A stretch of DNA of 64,000 nt, taken from assembly GCF_040802235.1 (NCBI RefSeq), contig NC_133174.1:139925213-139989212 (forward strand), written 5' to 3'. The position numbers and the translations under genes were made by a program. The DNA comes from Manis javanica. Lineage: Eukaryota > Chordata > Mammalia > Pholidota > Manidae. Shown in pieces: positions 11,301 through 23,300 of the stretch. Position 1 is the first letter of the stretch; each line of letters opens with the position of its first letter. The notes beneath the pieces are model-generated. The model made no database searches, had not been told where the DNA came from, and saw only the letters and a list, made by a program, of their open reading frames with translations.

Positions 11301-14300
11301 GCAGGGCCACAAGTGTGCAGTAGGACACTCAGGTGACACTGAGAAAACACAGGGAATGTCTTTCTCCCTGGAATGGCCACACAGCAGCAGCAGCAGCAGC
11401 GCTGCTATGGCAACTGCAGCCAGACAGTGGGAGGGGAGTCAGGGCGGCCTGGGGTGGCAGGCGGGCGGTGGGCGCACACGCAGCCTCAGCACCTCAGACG
11501 GGGGCCATCCCCACGACGCCTGGGGCCCCCAGCAGCCCAGGTGTGCAGTGTATCCAGTCAACTCCTGCAGGTGGGCACCGCGGGCTCCTTTGGCCTCCTC
11601 TCTCTCCTCTTCCTCAGTCACGGTGGGCCCCTCAAGCTAATGAGGGTCGGTGGGGGCTACCAGCAAGGTGGGGTAATTGGAGGCAATGAGCAAAGCAGTG
11701 ATGAGGAAAAAGCAAGACACACATGCACCGGCAAAGCCACCATTACAGTATCTGACCATCAGACTGCCTGCTTAGCACCTCCGCTCCAGCCTCAACACTT
11801 GCAAGCCCAGGCCAGCTTGCCCTCAGAGGCTCCTGCCTGCACCCACTGCAGGCTCTCCCCACCAAGACACCCAGGACCCCTGCCCCACCGCCAACCCTGC
11901 TGCCACTGCTCCAAGCCCCCACCAAGCAATTCCAAATGCATCAAAGTCCTAGGTGGGCAAAGTCAAACTGCATACCCTGCAGGCGAGAGCACAATGTCTC
12001 TAGGATGCTGGAATAGAGGAGCAATTCTTAAGATAAGACATGGGCAAGCAAGAATGGAAAAGACACGAATTTGACTATGTTACAATGTAAAACTTCTAGA
12101 CAACAAAAGATACCATAAACACAGTGAAAAGATAAAACAGCTAAGAAAAGATCCTTGCAATGCGTGAAACTGACAAAGGATTATTCAGAAGGTATAAAGA
12201 ATTCCTACAAAACACCAAGAAAATACAAACAACTCAATAGGAAAACAGGCCTTCACGGAAAGGGAGCCTGACGCGACACAGAAGCACTCGAGAAGATGCC
12301 CCTTCAGGACGCTGGGACATGAGCAGTGTCGTCCTAAGAGCCAACGCTAGAAACAGCCCGAGGATCCAGCATAGGTAGTAGAATGCATTCAAAAATCGTG
12401 CCACGTTCACACATCTGCTTTATGGAAATACATACACACTTATTAATAGCATCAATAGTAGGAAACACACATCACAGTAACAAACCAGAGAGGAAAAGAG
12501 AAGAATGGGGCCAGGGAGGGGTGTGTGCAGGCAGTTTCCCGTCTGCCTTGTAATACCTGTGTAAGGAAAAGTGCAGAGGCCGACAAGGCCCAGATTAAGG
12601 TTGGATAGCAGTACATGGGCAATGCTAAAATGATGGCCTATGCTCTTCTGTAAGCAGGAAATAGTTCAAAACATTTCAACATAGAACAGCCAGGGGCAAT
12701 GGGTGAGACTTGGGGGCATGGAGGTTTCCAGACTGAGTGACTGGATATACTACCGGATGACATTGCCACTATTACTAATAGCCACAAACCAGTACAAGCT
12801 ACGGTTTACTAATGGCCGACTCTGCCAGGCTCTGTTCCAAGTGCTTTATCAGTTTACTTCTGAGTCCTCTGCACAGCCCTGTGCAATAGGCACTAAGTAT
12901 GTCTCCATTTCACAGATGAAGAAACTGAGGCACAGGGAATTTAAGGAATTCACCCAGGGCCCGTCAGCCAGTGAGTGGAGGAGCTGGGACATGACTACCA
13001 GTCAGGTGCCCACCTTCCAGGGCTCAGGCTCCTCAGCAGAAGAGCTGGAGGCAGCCCTGAGGAGCCACAGCCTCTCTGGCCCAGTGAGGGACAGCACAGG
13101 CTGGGGGCTTGGGGGGGTGGGTGTCCACCAGATGCAACCATCGGGGGTAGGGATCGGAGTGTGACGAGGGGTGCAGCCTGGGACGGGTGACAGAGTGGCC
13201 TTTGTGGATGGTGTGCGTGTCGCTGTCTGGGTATGGGTGTGAGTGGGCTATGGGTAAACTGTGTGCCTGTGGCTCCTCAAGGCCAGGTGCCCAGGGGCAT
13301 CCACCCCTGGCCTAAGAGCCACATTCGCTAGCAAGTAGACCCATGCCAAGGCCCTGCCCAACCCTCGGCCACCATCGGGAGCCGTGACAGCTCCAGCAAA
13401 CACCCAGGCAGAAAGCAGTGTGCTGAACACAGGGCACAGACTGGACCCCGGGGGACTCCACGTGTGGGCAGTGTGACAGTCATGTGACTTGACTTTCACC
13501 AGGCTATCAAGGAGGCTAAGTGTATAACTCACCAAATACACTCACACCACACCTCACTTTCTGACCAGAGGGCCCCATGGAGGTCAAAGACTCAGGATGG
13601 GCATGAGAAGGCCAACGAGGCCAGGGTGCCCAAGGGCAAGGGCCTGGTTATTTCTTATATTCAGAAAGAATCCACAGTTGTGTGATGGGCTCAGCCAGTG
13701 AGTACTGCTCTCAGTGAACTGGAAGGGCCCCAGGCGAAGCTGACAGCCCTTGTTTACCCAGTAGCACGTGATCCTAACTGTGAATTCTTTCTGACTTTGC
13801 CTTCATCAAGTGCAAACCCCCCTCCTTTGGCACATTCCAGAAGAAGTGCACCTCATCTTCCAACACTTCACATACTTGAAAGGCCACCTGAATGTCCCAC
13901 CTCCCACCACACCCCAGTTCCCAGTGGCTGTCACCGCTAGCACTCTGGGGTGGGCTGTGCTGGCCTTGCCATGTGCTGGGCATTTTTCTTTGTGCCTTAG
14001 CTAGAAATTACCTTTTGGTAGCAAACCTATTGGTTTCATTGTGCATTTGCTGGCAAACAAGCCCTAGAGGGCCACTGGCCGGAGACTTCATGCTCTCTAG
14101 TCAAGGTCTCACACACAGGCCCGTGGCCTGCTGCTGGATGGGCCCGAGTGCATTGACCTGTGGACCACAGCTCCCACCCAATCCCAGCTGGGCTGGAAGC
14201 CACTACACTTCCACCAAGGGCTCTGCAGAAAGGTGCCCTCACCCTGCTGGGGGAAAAGGAAGCAAGCCTTAAAGGTGCCCATTTGCCCAATTGTGGCCCA

Positions 14301-17300
14301 GGCGGCCCTCACGCTGCTTGCGAACAGCCTGGTTTCCATTACACACTGAGTGAGGACTCACTCCCCCGGGGCCCCAGCACCGGTAGCATCTGTAGGCCCA
14401 GTCTCCACAGGTCCCAAGACCCCACTGGCACTAAGCATCCTTTGTCCTGGCTGCCTCTCAGTCTGAATCTTGCCCCAGGGTGTAGCACGGTAAACTTGCT
14501 GGAGGAGTTTGTCAGTAAGTATAACGGACCTTGAGAAAGTTCATCATACCCTTTGACCTACTAAATTTACTCTACGTAATACATGCTAAAAGAATAATCA
14601 TCATTGATATTACGTGATTCACAAGGATATTCAGAGCATTTTTTTATTGTGGTAAAATACCTAACAATAAAATTTACCGTTTTAACCACTTTAAAGTGTA
14701 CAGTCCCATGGCACTTATAAGTGCCTTCGCATTGTTATGCACCATCACCTCTATCTAGGTTCAGGACTACTTTCCATCCCCCAAAAAGGAGACCTCTCAT
14801 AACCCATTCTCTTCACATTCTCTCCAGCACCCAGCCCCTGGGACCCAAAAGAAAAAAGAAAATTCACCTATAAATACTATCTCCTAGAGATCACTATTGC
14901 TAAAACATTTTTTCATTTCCAGGAATTTCCTTCCAGTTTTTAAAGTATTGTGTAATACTTGATACATACCCACACACCAATGCATATACAGAACATACAT
15001 ACCCATGAAAATAGTTTCAAAGCCCCGTGAGCCCCTGGCCCACTCTAAGCTGGCACATTCAAGGCAGCAGGAAGACCCAGCAGGCTCATCCTGCCACTCC
15101 TCCCGGGCTGCCTCTTGCTCAGGGAGATCATGCTCCCAGAATTGGTTGTTAGCATCTTTTTTTATTATTAAGGTATCACTGATATACAATCCTAGGAGGA
15201 CTTCACATGAGCAGCATTGTGGTTACTACACTCACCCATATTACCAAGTCCCCTCACCCCATTGCAGTCACTGTCCATCAGCTGTATTGTTTTTTGAGAA
15301 AAATAATTGCCTACAAACTTCAAAAAAAATAGCATTGTTGGAAAATCCTCATAATAAAATATTAAGAAAATAAACGAAGAGACTTCCTTAGATCAGTCTG
15401 ACCCCAATTCTGGGAGCATGAGGTGACGCATTCTCCCTCCACAGATTCAACTTCCTGCCCAGGCGTCCAGAAAAAGGAAGGGGCAGCTCCAAGAGCCTGG
15501 GGTCCCAGTGGGAGTGAAGGAGGCCCCAGGGGACCCTTGGGCTTCAAACTTCAGAGAGAAGAGCCTCCACCCCAGGACCTCCTGTCTGGAAGGTGAGGGG
15601 ATAAACCACAGCCTCAAGGACCACTGGGAAGCTGGCTCTGAAGGCTGGAGAAGGGCCTGGCCGCGGGGCTGGCCAGTTAGCCTCAGTGGGCATCCCCCCA
15701 TCCTCCCCATGACCCCCACCCCATCCCCACTGGCTCCCACTGGGACTGCACTTGCAGGAAGGGTTCTGTGAGTGGCCAAGGTGTGGACCCAAATCTCCTT
15801 CAGTCCAGGATCTCAGAAGAGAACAGGAGGCCCCCGGGGTGAGGGGACACTGACCCTCTAGGTCTGCCTTCAGAGGGAGCCCATGCCCAACCCAACCCCA
15901 GTGCAATGCAAGCCAAGACCAGTGGCTAGCCAAGTAGTGGGGTGAAAGTGGGAGGGGTGGAGCGGGAGTAGACAAGACAGAGATGGGGGCAGAGACCTAG
16001 CTCGACCCAAGCTCAGAGGAGGATCAGGAGGGAGTCGTGGTGGGCATGGAAAGACCTTTCTAACAATAAAGGTTGTGGGGGTGAGCAAGGAAGGTGAGGG
16101 GTCCCAGCAGGTGGGGTGTCAGAGGCTGCAACCGGGGCGGCAGGGACTCTGAGTCCCCAAGGGGCCGAGGACAAGGGATTCCTGGGATAAGGACATGTTG
16201 CACTTTCTCCAGGGAGCAGAGGAGGGAGGCTCCCTCTCCACCAGGGGCCCTCCAGGAAGCTGAGGGGCAGACTGCTTCAAGCTGTAGGCACAAGGCTTGA
16301 GCCTGATGGAGTCCTAAGGGCCTGGCTGGAAGGTGGGAGGGGGAAAGAGGCAAAGATGCATTCAGAAGGCCCATGGCAGAGAGCCCAGGAGAGGTCAGCA
16401 CGTGGGCTACAGACGCACAAGTGACCTGTCATGTCAGAGGTCAGCTGAGAACCACTGGAAGAAAGAGGGCACATGTCCCTGAACGTGGCAGGCCCCCTGC
16501 CCCCTCGGAGCCAATGCTCATCAGAGCACTGGAAGAAATGAGGGAAGAGCCATGTAAAAGACAGACATGACCCCAGTGCCTGGGGAGGCTGTGGCCAGGG
16601 GCAGAGCCCCGGTAAGTAGGGCCCCTAACAAGCAGGACAGAGGATGCTGGCCATTACTTATCCTCAGGGAGTTGTAAATCAAAACCACAATGAGATATTA
16701 CTTCACACCCACTAGGATGGCTGGAATCAAAAAACAAAAAACAACAGTGTTGATGAAGATGTGGAGAAATTAAACTGTCACACATTGCTTGTGGGAACGT
16801 AAAATGGGGCAGTGCATTATGGAAAACAGTCTACAGTTACCATATAACCTGGCAATCCCAAGAACTGAAAACAGGCATCCAAATGAAAAGTTGTATGCAA
16901 GTGTTCACGGCAGCAAGATTTATTATAGTCAAAATTTGGAAGCAACCTAAATGTCCACCAAGAGATGATAAACATGCTGTGGCAACATCCACAAAGCGGG
17001 TCATTCAACCATATAAAGAAAGTTCTGACACATGCTACAACACAGATGAAAACCATCTAGTCAAGTGAATGAAGACAGACATGAAAGGCCCCACACTGTA
17101 TGATTCCCGAACAGGCAAATCTATAGGGGCAGAAAGCAGAGGAGCAGCTGCCAGGGGCTTGGGGAAGGGAAAACGTCCTTAATGGGCATGAAGCTCCCTT
17201 TTGGGGTGATGAACACGTTCTGGAAATAGTGGTGTTGGGTGCACAACACTGTGGCCGTACTAAATGCCCCAAATGATAACTTTCCCACAATAGAAAAATA

Positions 17301-20300
17301 AGAACTGCCACGGAGATCCACAGAGGCCACAAAGCCCATGGATGAGGGGTGCCACTAGGCAGATACAGGGGCTGGGGTTGGGGCAGGGGCAGAAAAAGGC
17401 ATTTTTATTCACTGCAAATTTCTATCATCTCCGATTTGAAGTTCCCAAGACCTGCAGACATGTCCAGTGTTCCACTTCACCTACAAGCGTCCCAAACCCA
17501 AGCCACCAAAGTGGGTGTCATATGACATTGTTAGTGAACTCGATGAGGGACTATTCTTGATTTAAATCATGAGATGGAGAAGCTCAGCTGGGGAGTAACT
17601 GTAGACACAAGAAGAAAGTCAAGGAGGCCCTTGAGACATCATGACACTGAGTGGTGGGGGGAGGCCGGAGTTCACAGCCAGCCAGATAAGTGTTAAGAAG
17701 GGGAGCTGGCAATGGGCTGAACCAGGACACAGAACGGCCCTCTGGATTTGTTCAGAGGTGGGCAGCAGGGGTGGAGAACACCCAGCTGGCTGAGCTGGGT
17801 GTGTAGCCAGGCCTGCAAAGACACACCTTGGGGGAGATTTTGCAGAGATGTAGTGGGGGCAGCTGGGAGCTGTGGGAGAGCGCTGCATTTGGGTTTTACC
17901 AGGATACATCGGGAGTGCGTCTCACTGCGGATGGGAGTTGCAAAAGAGAAACTTCATAATGCCAAAGAGAACAGGAAAAACTGTAGGCACCAAGACCTTG
18001 AGAAGGACAGGGGACATTGGGGGATAGGCGAGGGAAACGGGGTCAGGAGAAGGGACACCTGTGGCAGGTGAGGGGGATGGGGACAACGGGGAGATACGAA
18101 AGAGACGCGGGAAGCTCACCTCCATCTCCCCGTGCCCCGGGGGCTGGGGGCAGACAGAGGCCTGCAGCGCCGCTGGGCGCCGGCAGCAGAGGGCGGGGCC
18201 CCGAGCGCGCTCGCCCCGCCCCCACCCCGGAGCCCGGCGCCGCAGACAAAGAGCGCGCGGCGCCGCGGCGGCAGGTAGAGCAGGGCTGGCGCCCACCGCC
18301 CTCGCCCCGTAGCCCGCGCTTGCCTGCAGCCGGTAGTCCCCCCGTCCCCTGTCCCCCGGCTCCAGGGAGCCTGGAGCAGCTTCGCTCCACACTTCCCAAG
18401 TACTCTGATCCGGAATCTCCGGGCAGGGGTGAGGAGGAAGGAAGGAGAGGCTGAGAAGAGAGCCCTGGCCTGCGTGACCGCGGGTTCGGTGGAGCCTGCG
18501 ACTCCCTGGGAGGCCCGGGGAAGGCCCCTTTCGCCCCTTTCATCACAGGGTACCGCCTGGGGAAAGGGTTAACTACCTAATTCTAAGGGAGCCCACTGCT
18601 GCTACATTAGGACTCTCCTGACCCCGTTCTGCGGAGCAGGGAACTGAGGCTAGGAGCGATCGGAAACCAGAAGTGCTGCTGGCTCTCAGCTCTACTGCCA
18701 GGAGTGTATAGGGGACACCTTGGATGCAGCTGTGTTTCTGGCTTCTGGGCCAGGACAAGTGTCATGGAGACCTCCAAACTAACAGCACATCCCCAGGGAA
18801 GGGTAGCCTGAGCCAAAGGCAGGCTCTCTGCGCTCTCATCTTTTCAGGGACCCAGCAGACATCTTCATTCATGGTTTCCCAACTCTGGATTTTGAAAATT
18901 GTCAATCCACAGGCACGTTGGAACATCTGACAGAGGACAGCTGCATTCCCTTCCCCCCAGATCTCCCCAGAGTGTACATTCTGCTGCAGCTGCTCTCTCT
19001 ATACACACATTCACAAGCAAGATGTGGCCACTAAGGCTCCCATGTGCTGGGAAACCACAGCACCTTGAATATGCTCTGAATTTCGCACTAATAGGCACTT
19101 CCACATCTCTCCGATGTACCCCTAATGCCTTTATAGTCATTTTGGATCCAGGATCCAATGCAGGATCGATACATATTCCATTTGGTTGTTATATGTCTAG
19201 TCTCCTTTAATCTAGAACAATTTATCCATTTTTTTTTTTTTTTTTACTTTCATGATACTGACTCTTGGAAGAGTCCGGGCCAGCTGCCTTAGAGAATGTC
19301 CCAGAGTGTAGATTTGCCCTCACTTTGACTAATTACTGTGTTTCTGCGCCTCTCCCACCCATCATCATCAGGCACTCCCACGGTCGGGGAGGCTTGATTT
19401 GGTTTGATCACATGGTCAGTGTGGCAGCTGCCGCTTTCTCCATCGCAAAGTTGCATTTTCCCTTCCCAATGCACAAAAAAATCTGGGGTAGTATGTTGAG
19501 ACCCTGCGGCTATCCTGTTCCCCAACAACCTTTACCTAATGGCTTTACCATCAGAGGATGATCCTGGCCTCCTCTGAGGCCAAAAAACAAAACCCACCTT
19601 AATTTGTATGAATTCTATCAGGGACGCAGCAGCACACTGCCATAAACATATGACTGATGAGTGAACGGTGTGTCCCAGTTGAAGTTGCCTGGACAAGCCA
19701 TGCCATCCACCCCCATAACTCTGTGCCCACCCTTTTTTGCCCAGGGGCAGGAACAAGACAAGGAAGCACGGGATGCCTTCAACTCAAAGGTCTTTTTAGT
19801 AGTTTGGGGATCGTGTTTGTATCTGGGTTCCTATGTTGGCTGCCTGTCTGTTACTAAGGGTCTGGGTGACGGGAAAGGAGGGTCAGTTAGCTCCATGTGC
19901 CATAGAAGATCTAATTATGTCCCTTGGGGCCCCACTTGGGCAATGCCCCTGGAAATGGGTTTGACAGGTCTGAGGTGAAGCCTTGCCCCTTACTGTAATA
20001 AACTCACTCCCTGGTGACAGTGAGTGGGATTTGGGACTTCTTTCATTCATCCCAAGTTCCAACCTGAAGTCCGTACTACTCAAATTGCAGTCCAAGGACA
20101 AGGGGCAAGGACATCGCCAGGAAGCTTCTGTGAAATCCAGAATTCCAGGCCCCACCCTAGTCCTACTCAGTCAGATCCTGCACTTTAACAAGGGCGTGAG
20201 GGTGGAGTCAAGCTAGCCCAGAGAGTCCCCTCAAGGAACCAGGGAGGACTTGCTTCAAAGGGTGTATCCTCCCCCTTGTCGCCCACCCCAAAGTTACTGA

Positions 20301-23300
20301 GTAGGTGGTGCCCACCCAGGGTCTGCTGAAATCTGAGCCATCTGTTCTGCCCGCTCTGCCCTCCCTGCCCTCCCTGCCTTTCCTGAGGAGAGCAGGCCTC
20401 TCAGGTGCCTCTGAAATCCTGCTTGAGAGCACAGCTGGGGAAGAGGGATGCCCCACACGCCTGTGTGACAAAGCAAAGCAATCCATGAGAGAAGGAGCAT
20501 GCTCAGCCTTCTGGTGTATGCCCACTGCTCCCAGGCCGCAAGGGTGACACCACAGACACCCTCTGGCCCACCCACCTCTGAGCTAACTGGCAGCTATCAA
20601 ATGATATTCTTCGTGGGGTGCTTCTGATTGCCACTGCTCAAAGCAAGCATGAGGAAGAGGCAGGTTGAGCTAGGGAGAGGAGCAAAGCCTTGTCACACCC
20701 CAAAACCAGACCCCCGAGCCCCATTCTCAAATCTTCCCTCCTTTGGCTCAACTCACATGCAGAAGGACCAAGTGGACCCCCACTGTGGTACCCGCCCATC
20801 CCCTAACTGATCTCAATCTGTTCCTCTCCACAGCTCAGGACTCGTCTTCCTGTGCTCTCCCCCCTTTCTTTTGTAATAGAGAAACTCTCAGAATAGTGGA
20901 CATTCTTCTGGCACTCACTGGACACTAACATGTCCACAAGGAAGGTCTTCACCATCCAATTTTCACACTTCAACAATGGACCAGAAGGCAGCAACCCCAC
21001 CCCACCACCTGAGAAATGAGACGCAGACCAGTCCTTATCAGCAAACACCGCTTATTTCCTCATGACAACGAGGAATGACCCTAGCAGGCAGGCCCTCTTT
21101 ATTCCCAGTTAGCAGGTGAGACAACTGAGCCACACTGAGCCATTCAGTACCACCACACTGCACTGTCTTCCCCGGCCAGGACCCTGAAATGGAAGAAAAG
21201 ACCGACTCAATCCCAGTAGGGACACATGCTGGGCTAAAGTGCTCTTGTGTGCGTTTTTTCCTTTGGTGTGTGTGTACATGTATTTCTTGTTTTCAAAGCT
21301 TTACTGACTGAGGTATGATTGCCATATGATCCACTGCATCTGCTTAAAAAGTACAGTTTGCAAGGTTTTGATATGTTGTATATATACGCCTGTGAAACCA
21401 TTACCATCCACAAATCAAGAGAGCGACCATTACCATCATCCCTGAAGTGTCTTCATACCCCTTTCTCACCCATCCCTGCAAAAGCTGATGTGCTTCCTGT
21501 CACTACAGATTAGTTTGCATCTCCTAGCATTTCCTACCCATGGCTCAGACACTCCTGGAAACTGAGGAAAGGCAGGAAGGGCATTTTAAAATTCCGGGGA
21601 CAATGGGAACACGTGGATCCCCTGCGCAGATGATGGCTACTGGAGCGCCGCACTCCAGCACTCTACAGTGATTTCCAGAGGGCCTACTTCATGCCCGGCA
21701 CTGTGCTCAGTGCTGCGGGTGTTGCAGCATGCACAACAACAGGACCAAATCCCTGCTCACAGGAAGCTCCCACTCCTGTGACAGGGAGCATGTCAGGTGG
21801 GGAGAGACGCCATGGAAGAGGATGGAGAATGTCACAGACTGAGAGGCATACAGGCCTACTGCCCTCCACCCGGCTCCTAGTTTGATCCGCGCTTCTCCAC
21901 CCAGCTATTGCCTATTTGTTTCCAGTCAGCCTGCCCATTATAAAAAGGCCTTAGGGGAAGGGGGCGAGGAGTCTGTGGTGTTCCAAGCTGGAGCCCCCCC
22001 TCACAGGATGGTGGCTGGCACAGCAGGGGCTCAGCAAGGAGGTGCTGGAGGAAAGGAGGCCGGGAGACTACTGGAAAGGCTGGAGAGCTGCCCTCCGGCC
22101 TCTCCTAATGCAGAGGCAAGATGAGCAGTCCGGATGCGCTGGTCCCTGAGGCTGAAAAGAATAGCAGAGGTCTGGCCTGGCACTTGGGGGAACAAGTAGA
22201 GTGAGTCGGAGGCCAGTTTCCTTTGTCACAGAGGCCTCCTGTGCACCTGGCCTGCCAGCAAGTATGTGATGATGCCAGAGTGGGGGTAGCGAGATCAGGA
22301 GGACTGAGGTGGGAGGGGAAAGACCAAGAGGCAGAGACAAGCTCAACAGAGTAGGGTGTGATTAGATCTGAGCCAAAGGGCTCACAGGGTCAAAGAGGAC
22401 ACCAGCCCAGCAACAGGGGCACCAGGAAAGGCTCTCAGAAGGTGTTTCATGCCTCTGTGCTAGGTGAGGCTGCTTGCTTCCTTTCCACCTTTTGTAACCC
22501 GGCTCTTTCCTCTTCCTAACTCAACATGCATGACCCCCTCCCCAAGGGTCAGTTCCAGATCTATCAAGCTCCCTAGCCCCCAGTGCCCACGCTGGGTTAA
22601 ATGTCCTTGGGGTACTGGGATAACAGAAATGGAGCTGGAGTGCCGACACACTGCATTTACAGTTCCTGTGGTAGACGTTATCAAGCCGAATGAGAGGCCC
22701 AAACCACATGATCATCTCAATAACCACACAAAATCTAACCCTTCAGGATAAAAACGCTCAAAATAGGACTAGAAGGGAACTTCCTCAATCTGATGAAGAA
22801 CATCTATGAGTACCCAGAGCTAACCTCACTCCCTTGTGAGAGACTGGAAGCTTCCCCTCTTAGCTGAGGAGCAAGGTAAGGGTGCCCGCTCTCACCACTT
22901 CCATTCAACACTGTACTAGAGGTTCTAACCAGAGCAAGTAGGCAAAAAAGAAAAGAAATAAAAGGCACTCAGATCGGAAGGAAGTAAAATATCTCTATTG
23001 TCCCATGACATGATCCTATATAGAGAAAATCCTAAGGTATCCGCTAAAAAACTATCAGAGCTTATAAATAAATTTAGTAAGGCTGCAGGATACAGCATCA
23101 ATATGCAAAAATCAATTGTATTTCTGTAGAATGCCAATGAGAATGATGAAAAGAAAATTAGGAAAACAATTCCACTTACAACAGCATCACAAAGAATAAA
23201 ATACTCAGGAATAAATGTTATGTGTTAACGGCAAGTGGTACAGGTGTGTAAGTGCCTTTCTGTGGGGCTGCACTGTGTCTTGGTGGGGTCCCTCTCTGGA

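Noticed and set aside
11373-12074. 233-codon plus-strand frame with a glutamine run from (CAG)6
   Set aside because: Intronic, low-complexity, starts at a microsatellite and runs into L1 sequence; no homology recognised.
18120-18392. N-terminal extension of 91 codons for the alternative PDZD4 exon
   Set aside because: The frame is open, but its upstream start would be GTG. The only ATG in frame is the one at 18125-18123.
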